Positions 8,232 to 17,668 of a stretch of DNA of 64,000 nucleotides are shown here, piece after piece (within the stretch, counting starts at the first letter, position 1; each line of letters opens with the position of its first letter). The DNA is from an uncultured Paracoccaceae bacterium (GTDB lineage: Bacteria > Pseudomonadota > Alphaproteobacteria > Rhodobacterales > Rhodobacteraceae). The notes below the pieces were generated by a model. The model saw nothing but the letters and a program-made list of their open reading frames with translations, had not been told where the DNA came from and made no database searches. The position numbers were made by a program, and so were the translations under genes. The stretch is taken from contig CAJXSR010000008.1 of assembly GCA_913061275.1 (NCBI GenBank), positions 1 through 64,000 of the forward strand, in the 5' to 3' direction.

Positions 8232-9074
8232 ATGCGTATCGTTTTTGCACTTGTATTAATATTGGGCGTTGCACTGGCAGGTGGTGCCGCATATTTTGCG
8301 TTTCAACAATTTAGTGTCAATGAAACGAAAATAGCAGAATTGAAAAAACGTGTTTCAAGGAATGTTGAGATGGCCGATGTCTATGTCGCATCTGAAGAAT
8401 TGAAATATGGCCAGGTTCTGACAGCAGAAAATGTCAAAACAATCGAATGGCCGTTAAACAGTATCCCTGAAACTGCCTTTACAAATATAGAAGACTTATT
8501 TGGCACAGAGGGCGAAACTGATACCCGCATCGTAATACGTGTTGTAGACGCAAATGAAATTTTGCTGTCAACCAAAGTTACGAACCTAGGTGAAGACGCA
8601 GGTGTTGCATCGCGTCTTGAAAAAGGCATGCGTGCATTCACGATACGTGTTGATGTTGCATCTGGCGTGTCAGGATTTTTACGCCCCGGCGATAAAATAG
8701 ATATTTATTGGACAGGTGAAGTCGAACGCGGAAGCAAAGTTACCAAACTTATCATGGACGGTATTGCGCTAATCGCAATCGACCAAAGTTCTAACGCATC
8801 CGATAGCGCCCCAACCGTTGCAAAAACCGTTACAGTAGCGGTGTCACCACGAACTGTTGCCTCTTTAGTACAGGCGCAATCAACTGGTAAACTTTTACTT
8901 TCATTGCGCGGTGTTGGTGATGAAACAACATCCGAATCAATAGAAGTGACACAAAATGACCTATTGGGTCGTGTGCAAAAACAAGCCGAAATAAAAGAAG
9001 CCGCGCGAATCTGCACCATTAAAACCCGCAAAGGCGCAGATGTTATTGAAGTGCCAATTCCTTGCTCTAACTAA
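8232..9074 (+). CDS. cpaB: Flp pilus assembly protein CpaB/RcpC
   Basis: This 280-residue periplasmic protein has an N-terminal membrane anchor (VFALVLILGVALAGGAAYFAF) followed by an SAF domain (VYVASEELKYGQVLTAENVKTIEWP) and the RcpC/CpaB domain (GMRAFTIRVDVASGVSGFLRPGDKIDIYWTG). In the tad system it works with the secretin CpaC at the outer membrane and may bind peptidoglycan through the SAF region. The start at 8232 follows TTTATGGGGTTAAC and gives a normal signal anchor. Terminators flank it on both sides, so it may be partly a separate transcription unit. Confidence 0.9.
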   Translation: MRIVFALVLILGVALAGGAAYFAFQQFSVNETKIAELKKRVSRNVEMADVYVASEELKYGQVLTAENVKTIEWPLNSIPETAFTNIEDLFGTEGETDTRIVIRVVDANEILLSTKVTNLGEDAGVASRLEKGMRAFTIRVDVASGVSGFLRPGDKIDIYWTGEVERGSKVTKLIMDGIALIAIDQSSNASDSAPTVAKTVTVAVSPRTVASLVQAQSTGKLLLSLRGVGDETTSESIEVTQNDLLGRVQKQAEIKEAARICTIKTRKGADVIEVPIPCSN

Positions 9075-9095
9075 AGCTTGTGATCTTATGAATTC

Positions 9096-9122
9096 AAAAG
9101 GGTGCTTATGGCACCCTTTTTT
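9096..9122 (+). terminator. Hairpin terminator between cpaB and cpaC
   Basis: AAAAGGGTGC (9096-9105) and GCACCCTTTT (9111-9120) form a perfect 10-bp stem around TTATG, with further T after it. This is a second intrinsic terminator inside the pilus gene row, implying either attenuation or a new promoter before cpaC in the 9075-9268 gap. Confidence 0.85.
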
Positions 9123-9268
9123 ACGTTCCAGTCAAGATTATAGACTGTTGCGAGTTATCCACAGGAACAATGCGTAATAAATCATTGATTCTTGCAATAA
9201 AAACTGAAATGCCGCATGATGCGCAAAACAATAAAAAAATAAAAACAGTGGTCAGAGAGGCAGATCAC

Positions 9269-10642
9269 ATGAAAATTACGAAATTACTTTGCACAGTTTT
9301 CGCTGGGTGTATGCTAAGTGCTGCACTTTTTGTGCCTGTTACACATGCGCAAAACACACTTAAAATCATGCGTGGCTCTACCACAAATGCAATTTCGGTT
9401 AAATTAAACCGCGCGATTGTTATGGAGTCAGAGCAACCTTTTGCAGAACTTTCTGTTGCTAACCCAAGTATTGCAGATATTGCGACCCTATCCGACCGAA
9501 CAATTTATGTTTTGGGTAAGTCACCTGGGCGAACAGTTCTAACATTGCTTGGTGCCGATGGTAAATTAATCACAAATGTAGATGTCAAAGTGACACCTGA
9601 CTTGTCAGAGTTCAAAGAACTGTTGAAAGAAATTCTACCGCGCGAAAACATCCAAGTACGCACCGCAAATGACGGCATTGTATTAAGTGGCACTGTATCG
9701 GGTGCAGCAAAAGTAGCACTGGCATTGGATTTGGCCGAACGTTATGCCCCAGAAAAAGTAACCAACCTATTATCTGTTGGTGGATCACAACAGGTAATGC
9801 TAAAAGTTCGGTTTGCCGAAATGCAGCGCAGTGTCGCCAAAAGCCTAAGCACTACTATTGGGCTTACAAAATCAACTGGTTCGTTAGCGGGCTCGGCATT
9901 GAATACCGGAACTGCACTTGATGGCACGCGTAATGGCGCCTTAAACGTAGGTTTTACTTCAGGTGGGTTGGCAATATCCGTATTATTAGAGGCATTGGAA
10001 AGCAAAGGGCTGGTTCGAACCCTAGCTGAACCAAACCTTGTGGCCCTATCTGGTACAGAGGCCAATTTTCTGGCAGGCGGCGAATATCCTATCCCTGTAG
10101 CACAATCCAACGACACGATAACCATTGAATATAAACCGTTCGGGATTGAGATGAAGTTCATTCCAACCGTGATTGATGGCGACCTTATTAACTTGGTTAT
10201 TGATACATCTGTTAGTGCATTAGACCCCGCGAATGCGTTTGTAAGTGGTACATTAACAATCTCTGCATTCACAAAACGCCAAGCTTCAACAGCTGTTGAA
10301 ATTAGAGACGGGCAAAGTCTGGCTATTGCAGGCTTGTTACAGGATGATTTCACAGATCTGTCGGGCCAAGTTCCTTGGTTGGGTGACGTTCCTGTTTTAG
10401 GTGCTTTGTTTAGAAGTGCCAAATACTCGCGTCAACAAACTGAACTTGTAATTATCGTGACGCCTCATCTGATTAACCCAGTTGACGGTGACTCACTGTC
10501 ACTGCCAACAGATCGTGTGAAGCTTCCCAGTGAGAATGATCTGTTTTTACGTGGTCATGTAGAAGGTGGCAGAAAAACAGTAAAACGCGGTACCGTTGCA
10601 GCCCAAGATTTCAGCGGCTCTTATGGCTATGTGATGGAGTGA
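9269..10642 (+). CDS. cpaC: Tad pilus secretin CpaC/RcpA
   Basis: This 457-residue protein forms the outer-membrane ring through which the Flp pilus passes. A signal peptide ends at VTHAQN. The N-terminal pilus-secretin domain (LNRAIVMESEQPFAELSVANPSIADI) and a BON-like region precede the C-terminal secretin homology region with the typical VRFAEMQRS, LAEPNLVALSGTEANFLAGGEYPIP and ELVIIVTPHLINPV blocks. The open frame reaches back to 9170, but the start at 9269 gives a clean signal peptide and has GAGAGG at proper spacing. It is followed closely by the OmpA-like lipoprotein. Confidence 0.92.
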   Translation: MKITKLLCTVFAGCMLSAALFVPVTHAQNTLKIMRGSTTNAISVKLNRAIVMESEQPFAELSVANPSIADIATLSDRTIYVLGKSPGRTVLTLLGADGKLITNVDVKVTPDLSEFKELLKEILPRENIQVRTANDGIVLSGTVSGAAKVALALDLAERYAPEKVTNLLSVGGSQQVMLKVRFAEMQRSVAKSLSTTIGLTKSTGSLAGSALNTGTALDGTRNGALNVGFTSGGLAISVLLEALESKGLVRTLAEPNLVALSGTEANFLAGGEYPIPVAQSNDTITIEYKPFGIEMKFIPTVIDGDLINLVIDTSVSALDPANAFVSGTLTISAFTKRQASTAVEIRDGQSLAIAGLLQDDFTDLSGQVPWLGDVPVLGALFRSAKYSRQQTELVIIVTPHLINPVDGDSLSLPTDRVKLPSENDLFLRGHVEGGRKTVKRGTVAAQDFSGSYGYVME

Positions 10643-10646
10643 TGTG

Positions 10647-11327
10647 ATGAAATATTCAACCCTAACTCTCACTGCATGCGTCTTACTTATCTCGGCATGT
10701 TCAAAAACCGAAATCAGATGGTCTCCGTTTCCTGATCGTGAAGTTCAACCAGAGGTGCGCAATGGGCCGTTTGGTTCAGCTACGGCAAATAATGTTGCCA
10801 TCCAATCGGGCAAACAGACAAGTGCGATGTTGGCAAACCTAACACGTAAATTTGCAAATGACGTTCCTGCAACGATCAATTTTGAATTCAACTCTTCACA
10901 GCTTGACGGCCAAGCCCGTGCGCATCTTCAAAGACAAGCCGCTTGGATAAAAGCACGGCCCCAAATCACATTCACGGTTTATGGTCATACGGATAAAGTT
11001 GGCGGCAATAGCTTCAACAAAGCCCTTGGTAAAAGGCGCGCACAAAATGCCGTTAATTATATGATCTCATTAGGCGTAAGCCGTTCTAAGGTACGCGCAG
11101 TTGCCTCATTTGGTGAAACGCGACCCTTAGTACTTACAGAGGGGCCAAATCGCCAAAACCGACGCACTGTGACAGAAGTATCTGGTTTTGGACGGTCGAA
11201 AAAGGGCGGCAAACTTGATGGCAAGTACGCGTTAGAAGTTTATCGCCGTTATATCACTTTAGAAAATCAAACCATACTCACTGAAAGAGAGACCGGTTTA
11301 ATTGCAGGCAGCACAGCTGCGGAATAG
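10647..11327 (+). CDS. OmpA-family lipoprotein in the CpaD position of the tad locus
   Basis: This 226-residue protein has a lipoprotein signal (LLISAC, Cys near residue 18) and a C-terminal OmpA/MotB peptidoglycan-binding domain (INFEFNSSQLDGQARAHLQRQA, then VYGHTDKVGG and NRQNRRTV). It should sit in the outer membrane and hold on to peptidoglycan. In many tad loci this place belongs to the lipoprotein CpaD/TadG. Rhodobacterales carry this OmpA-type protein instead, probably stabilising the secretin. ATG at 10647 is preferred over GTG at 10644 because GGAG lies seven bases upstream of the ATG. The cpaC stop is four bases before the ATG. Confidence 0.82.
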   Translation: MKYSTLTLTACVLLISACSKTEIRWSPFPDREVQPEVRNGPFGSATANNVAIQSGKQTSAMLANLTRKFANDVPATINFEFNSSQLDGQARAHLQRQAAWIKARPQITFTVYGHTDKVGGNSFNKALGKRRAQNAVNYMISLGVSRSKVRAVASFGETRPLVLTEGPNRQNRRTVTEVSGFGRSKKGGKLDGKYALEVYRRYITLENQTILTERETGLIAGSTAAE

Positions 11328-11527
11328 TAACATATCATTACTGTAAAATACATTTCAAATGGGCTTCACTTTCACGATTGAGGCCCATTTGAATTGTGGC
11401 AAACAGCCCTGAAAAAGAGTGCATAATTTCTCTTAAACCACCCAAAAATGCCACATTTCCCAATTACTTACATCAAGAGGATATTTGTTTCTTACGTCGA
11501 AGAGACAAAAAATGATTGGGCAAATAA

Positions 11528-12790
11528 ATGGTTGATACAGTACAAACAGAAGACGCGAACATTATTGAAGCATGTGCTATTGCGCGTGACCTAGAAAGTT
11601 TTGATAATTTAATTGAGAACCTTGAGGATAGGCTTGGATCCAACTGGGGTGGCCTAGATTTTAATAACGCCGAGGATATTTTAAAAAGCTCACATGCGGA
11701 TAGTTTGAAATTCATTGTAATCGCTTTGGATAAAACCGATGAAGATGATCTAAGTTTTGTTACCCATATCGTTACCGCTGCAAAAGATCGCGGTATTAAA
11801 GTCATTCTGGCCACACATGACTTAACAACAATGTCTTTGCACCAACTGATGCGCTTGGGCGCCGATGATTTTGTTCCCTACCCTATTCCCAATAATGCTT
11901 TGAATGAAACCATTGACCGGGTTCTTACAGTTCCCGATGAAAAAGTAGTTATTAAAGAAGTATACATCCAATCCGAAGAACAAAAGGCCCCTAAAGAGCA
12001 TGTGAAGCAGGGGATTCTTCTGCCAATTTATGGTATGTCAGGTGGCGTTGGCGCCACAACATTTGCCACAAATCTAGCATGGGAAATGCAAACTATATTA
12101 GAGGCAGAAAATAAATCCGTATGTATTATGGATTTTGATTTTCAGTTCGGATCAGTTGCAACTTATTTGGATGTTCCCAAAACCGAAGCTGCATTTGAAA
12201 TGATGTCTGACGCAAACAATGCCGATGTTGAATCGTTCAAACAAGTGGTTTCAATGTTCAAAAATAAACTGGCAGTTCTACCATCGCCCCAAGATGCCGT
12301 GCCTTTAGAATTTATTGGCCCAGATGAAGCTAAGCGTATGATTGACCTTGCTAGGTCATGTTACGATGTTGTAATTATTGATACCCCGCGCACTTTGGTA
12401 AGCTGGACTGAGGTTATCTTAAATGAATGCGAATTGTTTTTATGTGTGATGGGCGTTGATATGCGTTCGGCCCAAAACACCCAACGTTTCATGCGTGCAC
12501 TTAAAGCTGAAGAGTTGCCCTTTGAAAAAGTACAATTCATTTTAAATTACGCACCCAAAATGACCGACCTAGGTGGAAAATCCCGCGTTAAAAGCATGAC
12601 AGAATCGTTGGACATTGCTTTGCGTTGGCAGTTATCAGATGGCGGGAAGCATGTATCGTCAACAGGTGACCACGGTGTTCCATTGGCTGAAATGGTGCCA
12701 AAAAACCCACTACGTAAAGACATCCAAAAAATTGCAGAAACCTTTGCAGAGTTGTGTACAGCACAACAAATGCAAGAAGCGGCAGAGTGA
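11528..12790 (+). CDS. cpaE: Tad pilus localisation ATPase CpaE/TadZ
   Basis: This 420-residue protein has an N-terminal receiver-like domain (about residues 10-135) and a C-terminal MinD/ParA-type domain. The P-loop is GMSGGVGATTFATN (169-182), in which both lysines of the deviant Walker A motif are missing. Degenerate P-loops are known in CpaE/TadZ proteins. The MinD-like DFDFQFGS and VVIIDTPR blocks are present. In other bacteria it places the pilus machine at its cellular site. It follows a 200-base gap and is coupled closely to cpaF (seven bases). Confidence 0.88.
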   Translation: MVDTVQTEDANIIEACAIARDLESFDNLIENLEDRLGSNWGGLDFNNAEDILKSSHADSLKFIVIALDKTDEDDLSFVTHIVTAAKDRGIKVILATHDLTTMSLHQLMRLGADDFVPYPIPNNALNETIDRVLTVPDEKVVIKEVYIQSEEQKAPKEHVKQGILLPIYGMSGGVGATTFATNLAWEMQTILEAENKSVCIMDFDFQFGSVATYLDVPKTEAAFEMMSDANNADVESFKQVVSMFKNKLAVLPSPQDAVPLEFIGPDEAKRMIDLARSCYDVVIIDTPRTLVSWTEVILNECELFLCVMGVDMRSAQNTQRFMRALKAEELPFEKVQFILNYAPKMTDLGGKSRVKSMTESLDIALRWQLSDGGKHVSSTGDHGVPLAEMVPKNPLRKDIQKIAETFAELCTAQQMQEAAE

Positions 12791-12797
12791 GTAATCT

Positions 12798-14237
12798 ATG
12801 TTTAAACGGTATAACAAACCTCAGTCCCAAACCGCACCACCAGTAGGTATTGCAGAACAAGGAACTGCAAAGGTTGTTTCTATTGAAAAACCAAAAGAAG
12901 CAATTCCTGCAAAAACACCTATCATTGCGCCCAATAGCGGCGAGGATTCAAAAGATCAAAAACGCAAAGATAGGTTGATTGACGTGCGCATGCAAATGCA
13001 CAAACGCCTTTTGGAAACGTTAAACTTGGCCGCCATTGATAAAGCTACAAATGCTGATCTGCGTCGTGAAATTGCCGCCGTAACACATGACGGCTTGCAG
13101 GAAATCGGCATCGTATTAAACAAAGCCGAGCGCGATGAATTGGTGCAAGATTTGTTGGACGAAGTAACGGGCTTAGGCCCGCTAGAACCATTATTGCGCG
13201 ATGACGACGTCAGTGATATTTTGATCAACGGGCATAAACAAATATTCATAGAGTGCGCAGGGAAACTAACATTGTCAGATGTGCGCTTTGCCGATGAAAA
13301 ACATCTGTTGCGTGTAATTGATAAAATTGTATCCGCAGTTGGCCGTCGTGTTGATGAAAGTAACCCATACGTTGATGCGCGTCTAAAAGACGGTTCACGT
13401 TTTAACGCAATGGTTCCCCCAGTTGCTGTTGACGGTGCATTGGTTTCTATTCGTAAATTCAAAAAAGAAAAACTTAGCATTGATAAACTTGTAGCTTTTG
13501 GCGCATTCACCGAACAAATGGCGGCTTATTTGCAGGCAGCCGTTGCCACGCGCCTAAATGTTATTGTGTCAGGTGGTACTGGCTCTGGTAAAACCACTAC
13601 CCTTAACGCCTTATCCAGTTTTATTGCCGATGATGAACGCATTGCAACAATCGAAGACACCGCTGAATTGCAACTACAGCAAACGCACTTAGCACGGATG
13701 GAAAGCCGCCCTGCAAACGTTGAAGGTACAGGTGCTGTGACCCAAGAAGATTGTTTACGCAATGCTTTGCGGATGCGCCCTGACCGGATTATCGTGGGTG
13801 AGACCCGTGGTAACGAAGTGATCGACATGCTTCAGGCAATGAATACTGGTCACGATGGTTCAATGACAACAATTCACGCCAATAACGCAAGGGATGCAGT
13901 ATCTCGGTTGGAAAATATGATTGCCATGACGGGTGTTGAACTACCTTTGTCTGCATCCCGGGCGCAAATAGCATCCGCCGTAAACTTGATTGTACAAGTT
14001 AAACGTCTGCAAGACGGGTCTAGACGTATGACATCTATTACAGAGATTGTGGGCATGGAGGGTGAAATTATTTCAATGCAAGAACTTTTCAAATATGAAA
14101 TCCACGGCACCGCCGAGAATGGCAAAATCATAGGTGAGTTTGTTCCTACCGGAATGCGTTCATTTTACGCGGATCGGTTCAAGCAATGGGGCTACGATTT
14201 ACCTACAAGTATCTACACCAAAGCAGCAGCCCAATAA
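12798..14237 (+). CDS. cpaF: Tad pilus assembly ATPase CpaF/TadA
   Basis: This 479-residue cytoplasmic GspE-family hexameric ATPase drives Flp pilus extension and probably retraction. Walker A is SGGTGSGKTTTLNAL, preceded by ISILINGHKQIFIE-like N-domain sequence (DISDILINGHKQIFIECAGK region). Asp box, Walker B (RMRPDRIIVGETRG) and the His box (GHDGSMTTIHANN) are all visible. The length and motif order are typical. It lies between cpaE and the platform genes tadB and tadC. Confidence 0.94.
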   Translation: MFKRYNKPQSQTAPPVGIAEQGTAKVVSIEKPKEAIPAKTPIIAPNSGEDSKDQKRKDRLIDVRMQMHKRLLETLNLAAIDKATNADLRREIAAVTHDGLQEIGIVLNKAERDELVQDLLDEVTGLGPLEPLLRDDDVSDILINGHKQIFIECAGKLTLSDVRFADEKHLLRVIDKIVSAVGRRVDESNPYVDARLKDGSRFNAMVPPVAVDGALVSIRKFKKEKLSIDKLVAFGAFTEQMAAYLQAAVATRLNVIVSGGTGSGKTTTLNALSSFIADDERIATIEDTAELQLQQTHLARMESRPANVEGTGAVTQEDCLRNALRMRPDRIIVGETRGNEVIDMLQAMNTGHDGSMTTIHANNARDAVSRLENMIAMTGVELPLSASRAQIASAVNLIVQVKRLQDGSRRMTSITEIVGMEGEIISMQELFKYEIHGTAENGKIIGEFVPTGMRSFYADRFKQWGYDLPTSIYTKAAAQ

Positions 14238-14248
14238 GGGGATAATCA

Positions 14249-15208
14249 GTGACTATCGCGATCATCATAGTATTATTATTCATCGGTGTTCTTATGATCA
14301 TCGAAGGCATGTATTTGGTAGTATTTGGGAAAAGCATAAAGCTTAACTCACGTGTAAACCGCAGGCTGGCCTTATTAGAACAAGGTAAAGATCACGAAGA
14401 GGTTCTAAACACACTTCGCAAAGAACGCGAGCTGCACGTCAAGTCAAAAAAAGTACCATTATTTTCTATTCTGGGTAAAAAAGCAGCGCAGGCAAACATT
14501 GCATTTTCACCCAAAGCATTAATTATGATTATGATCTTTATTGCCATTGCAAGTTTCATAATTCTTACCTTAATGACGGGCCTTTCCATTAAAATCATTG
14601 CTGTAGTTTCTATTGCAATGGGCGTCGGCGGCGTATTTATTTGGTTGAAAAGAAAAGCAAAGGCGCGCTTATCACTATTTGAAGAGCAGCTGCCTGATGC
14701 AGTTGAACTTATCGTCAGGTCATTGCGTGTGGGCCATCCTTTTTCCAGTGCAATCAATGTTGTAGCACAAGAAATGCCTGACCCGATTGGTACCGAGTTT
14801 GGCATGTTGGCAGATGAAGCAACTTATGGTGGGGATTTAACAGAAGCTATGGAAGATATGGCCGACCGTGTTGACCTGCAAGATCTTCGTTTTTTAACAG
14901 TTGCCGTAAGCATACAAGCAACATCTGGTGGTAATCTGGCAGAGGTATTATCTGGTTTAGGCCAGGTTATTCGTTCGCGTTTCAGATTGTTTCGTAGAGT
15001 GAAGGCCATCACCTCAGAAGCTAAATTTTCTGGGTGGTTCTTGTCAATCTTCCCTGGGGGTGCTTTGGCAGGTATCCTTATGGTTAATCCCAATTATTAT
15101 GACGCGGTTATGGAAACCGAATACTTTATTCCTGCATGTTTTATTGTTGGCGGTATGATGGCGTTAAATGTCTTCATCATGAACGCTATGGTTGATATTA
15201 AGGTATAA
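14249..15208 (+). CDS. tadB: Tad inner-membrane platform protein TadB
   Basis: This 319-residue type II secretion F-domain membrane protein forms the platform around which CpaF works. An N-terminal membrane helix is followed by two central helices, then the F domain (LFEEQLPDAVELIVRSLRVGHPFSSAINVVAQEMPDPIGTEFGM) and a pair of C-terminal helices. The start is GTG at 14249 with AAGGGGA before it. It is followed by tadC after three bases, so the two are translationally linked. Confidence 0.92.
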   Translation: MTIAIIIVLLFIGVLMIIEGMYLVVFGKSIKLNSRVNRRLALLEQGKDHEEVLNTLRKERELHVKSKKVPLFSILGKKAAQANIAFSPKALIMIMIFIAIASFIILTLMTGLSIKIIAVVSIAMGVGGVFIWLKRKAKARLSLFEEQLPDAVELIVRSLRVGHPFSSAINVVAQEMPDPIGTEFGMLADEATYGGDLTEAMEDMADRVDLQDLRFLTVAVSIQATSGGNLAEVLSGLGQVIRSRFRLFRRVKAITSEAKFSGWFLSIFPGGALAGILMVNPNYYDAVMETEYFIPACFIVGGMMALNVFIMNAMVDIKV

Positions 15209-15211
15209 ATC

Positions 15212-16177
15212 ATGACAGTGGCATTAATCGATTTTCTAACATCAAAACTCGGCCCCGCTGGGCCAGTTCTGGCTATCGGCAGTGTAGGGCTATTATTAAT
15301 TGCCCTGATGTTACCGTTTTTTTTAGTTAAGAAAAAAGATCCGTTTGATAGAATAAACACTTTAACTCAACAAAAAACAGTAAAACAAGCTAATACCCCG
15401 CTCGTCAATTTGCGCCAAACTAAGAAGGGGCCTAATCTTGATAAATTCGCATCATTTCTTGAGCCCCAGAACTTAGAAGAATTTTCAAAACGCAAATTAA
15501 ACCTTCTTCGTGCAGGTTACTCCTCTCGTGAAGCAGTTCGCATTTTTCACTTTATTCAATTCGCAATGACTATTGGTGGCATAATACTAGGTGCGCTTTA
15601 CGTTATGCTTTTCTCTACCGATACCGAAATGCAAATGCAGGCGCTAAAAGCGGCCGGCCCTGCTGGTATTGGGTATTACCTGCCAATTTACTGGGTAAAC
15701 CGCCGCGTAGGGCAACGCAAACAAGAGCTTGAAAACGGCTTTCCTGACAGCCTAGATTTGATGTTGGTTTGTATCGAGGCTGGCCAATCTTTGGATCAAA
15801 GTATTTCACGTGTAGGCATAGAGCTTAGCCATTCGTACCCGCACCTGTCTGATGAATATATCATCGTAGCAAATGAAATGCGGGCAGGTAAGGATAAGCC
15901 AACAGTCTTGAAAGATTTTTCCGAACGCGCAGATGTTCCAGATATCAAATCTTTCGTTACCGTGCTAATTCAATCTGCCTCATTTGGTACATCTATTGGT
16001 GATAGTTTACGGGTTTACGCAGGTGAAATGCGCGATAAACGTATTATGCGTGTGGAAGAAAAAGCTAATAAACTGCCGACAAAAATGACACTATGTACAA
16101 TGATGTTTACAGTGCCGCCGCTTTTAGTGTTACTAGTTGGCCCATCAGTTTATCAAATTATGCTTATCCTTGGATAG
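15212..16177 (+). CDS. tadC: Tad inner-membrane platform protein TadC
   Basis: This 321-residue protein is the second T2SF-domain platform component and partner of TadB. Membrane helices lie near residues 12-38 and 110-150 and at the C-terminus. The F domain reads ELENGFPDSLDLMLVCIEAGQSLDQSISRVGIELSHSYPHLSDEY, and FVTVLIQSASFGTSIGDSLRVYA is the usual second block. Spacing and order match other tad loci. Confidence 0.92.
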   Translation: MTVALIDFLTSKLGPAGPVLAIGSVGLLLIALMLPFFLVKKKDPFDRINTLTQQKTVKQANTPLVNLRQTKKGPNLDKFASFLEPQNLEEFSKRKLNLLRAGYSSREAVRIFHFIQFAMTIGGIILGALYVMLFSTDTEMQMQALKAAGPAGIGYYLPIYWVNRRVGQRKQELENGFPDSLDLMLVCIEAGQSLDQSISRVGIELSHSYPHLSDEYIIVANEMRAGKDKPTVLKDFSERADVPDIKSFVTVLIQSASFGTSIGDSLRVYAGEMRDKRIMRVEEKANKLPTKMTLCTMMFTVPPLLVLLVGPSVYQIMLILG

Positions 16178-16195
16178 TAACTGGCACGGGCAACA

Positions 16196-16789
16196 ATGAT
16201 AGAAACCTTAAAAAGCAGAAGTCTTTTACTATGCGCCATAGTTCTGATCTGTGCGTGTGCTGCCCCCCAGAGCGATCCCTTAACTGCACTTGGAAAAGGC
16301 CCAAATACAGCGGTAGACAGTAGCAATATTACCGACGCCGTTGACGGTTTAATTGTGGGTCACAGGCTTATGGCGGCAGGGGAATATGAACTTGCTTTAC
16401 GCGCATATACACGTGCTGCAAGTGAGCAAGGTATAAACGCAGACGTACTAAGTGCCTTAGGATCAGCCAATCTGAAACTCGGCCGCCTTGGGCAAGCAAA
16501 AAAATTATTACAAGGTGCCGTAGAAAAAGATGAAAAATTTGTGCCTGCATGGAATAACTTAGGCATCGTTTTATCCAGTGAAGGTAATTTACTAGAAGCA
16601 AAACGGGTTTTTCAGCTTGCATATGGCCTAGATAATGGGAATTCCGAAGAAATTCGCACAAATCTTACCAAAATTATCGCAAAGATTGAAAATACAGGTT
16701 ATACTACAGCCAATAATAAAAACGATTTTGATTTGGTCAGGCGCGGAAACGGCAAGTACTTGTTGTTGAAAACAGCCAAGTCAAACTAG
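16196..16789 (+). CDS. tadD: TPR lipoprotein, TadD-like
   Basis: This 197-residue protein has a lipoprotein signal (LLLCAIVLICACAAP) and tetratricopeptide repeats in the middle (AAGEYELALRAYTRAASEQGINADVLSALGSANLKLGRLGQAKKLLQGAVE and a following repeat). TadD proteins are predicted pilotins or assembly factors of the Flp machine. The gene is in line with tadC and followed by a second TPR lipoprotein gene, so the symbol is given by place and domain only. Confidence 0.78.
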   Translation: MIETLKSRSLLLCAIVLICACAAPQSDPLTALGKGPNTAVDSSNITDAVDGLIVGHRLMAAGEYELALRAYTRAASEQGINADVLSALGSANLKLGRLGQAKKLLQGAVEKDEKFVPAWNNLGIVLSSEGNLLEAKRVFQLAYGLDNGNSEEIRTNLTKIIAKIENTGYTTANNKNDFDLVRRGNGKYLLLKTAKSN

Positions 16790-16807
16790 AGCAGAAGCAG
16801 GATACAA

Positions 16808-17659
16808 ATGATGCGAACCCCACTTTGGACTGTGGTTTGTTTGGTAAGTGCAGTCGGTTTATCGGCCTGCAGCCAAACAGGAGGCCCATTCGCGAAAAAG
16901 AATCCTGAAAAAGGTGCTGTTAACGTAGTTGATGCGACAAATTTGAATGACATCATGTTAACTGTTGCAGACCCAAATGAAGCCGTTAATTATTTTAAAT
17001 CTGCATTGGAAAAAGAACCCGATCGCATCGATTTTCAACGCGGCCTAGCGACATCGCTGGTTCGTGCCAAGCGTGCGACAGAGGCAGTACCGGTTTTCAA
17101 TACATTGTTAAAACATGAAGAAGCAACCAATGAAGATCGCATTGATTTTGCCGATGCTTTGATACGTTCCAACGATTGGAAAACGGCGGAACAGCAACTT
17201 AATCTGGTGCCGCCAACTGTTGAAACATTCAAAAGATACCGACTTGAAGCAATGGTTGCAGACTCGCAAAAGCAATGGAAAAAAGCTGACAGTTTTTATG
17301 AAACCGCCGTTGGTTTGACAACCCAACCTGCTAAGGTTTTAAATAATTGGGGTTATTCCAAACTTACGCGCGGCCAATATAAAGAAGCCGAAGCCTTGTT
17401 CTTAGAGGCTATTTCTTATGACCAAAAGTTGTTTACTGCAAAAAACAACTTGGTGATGGCACGAGGTTTGCAAAAAAATTACACACTTCCCTTAATCAAT
17501 ATGACACAACAAGAACGGGCGCATCTTTTATACACATTAGGCCTTACAGCCATAAAAAAAGGCGACAAAGCAGTTGGGCGCGGGTTAATCGAAACAGCTA
17601 TAGAAACGCATCCTAGTCATTTCGAAGCAGCCGTTCGCAGTTTAGAAGCATTAGGTTAA
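16808..17659 (+). CDS. Second TPR lipoprotein of the tad locus
   Basis: This 283-residue protein has a signal ending in the lipobox LSAC and several TPR units (AVNYFKSALEKEPDRIDFQRGLATSLVRAKRATEAVPVFNTLL and NNWGYSKLTRGQYKEAEALFLEAISYD). It resembles TadD more in length than its neighbour does, so either one may fill the TadD role. Two ATG codons in a row (16808 and 16811) make the exact start uncertain by one residue. A prepilin peptidase gene follows after nine bases. Confidence 0.75.
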   Translation: MMRTPLWTVVCLVSAVGLSACSQTGGPFAKKNPEKGAVNVVDATNLNDIMLTVADPNEAVNYFKSALEKEPDRIDFQRGLATSLVRAKRATEAVPVFNTLLKHEEATNEDRIDFADALIRSNDWKTAEQQLNLVPPTVETFKRYRLEAMVADSQKQWKKADSFYETAVGLTTQPAKVLNNWGYSKLTRGQYKEAEALFLEAISYDQKLFTAKNNLVMARGLQKNYTLPLINMTQQERAHLLYTLGLTAIKKGDKAVGRGLIETAIETHPSHFEAAVRSLEALG

Positions 17660-17668
17660 GGAAGCGTA

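Noticed and set aside
9742..10422. Minus-strand ORF of 226 residues inside cpaC
   Set aside because: It is a shadow of the secretin gene with Ser/Pro/Asn-rich random-like sequence.
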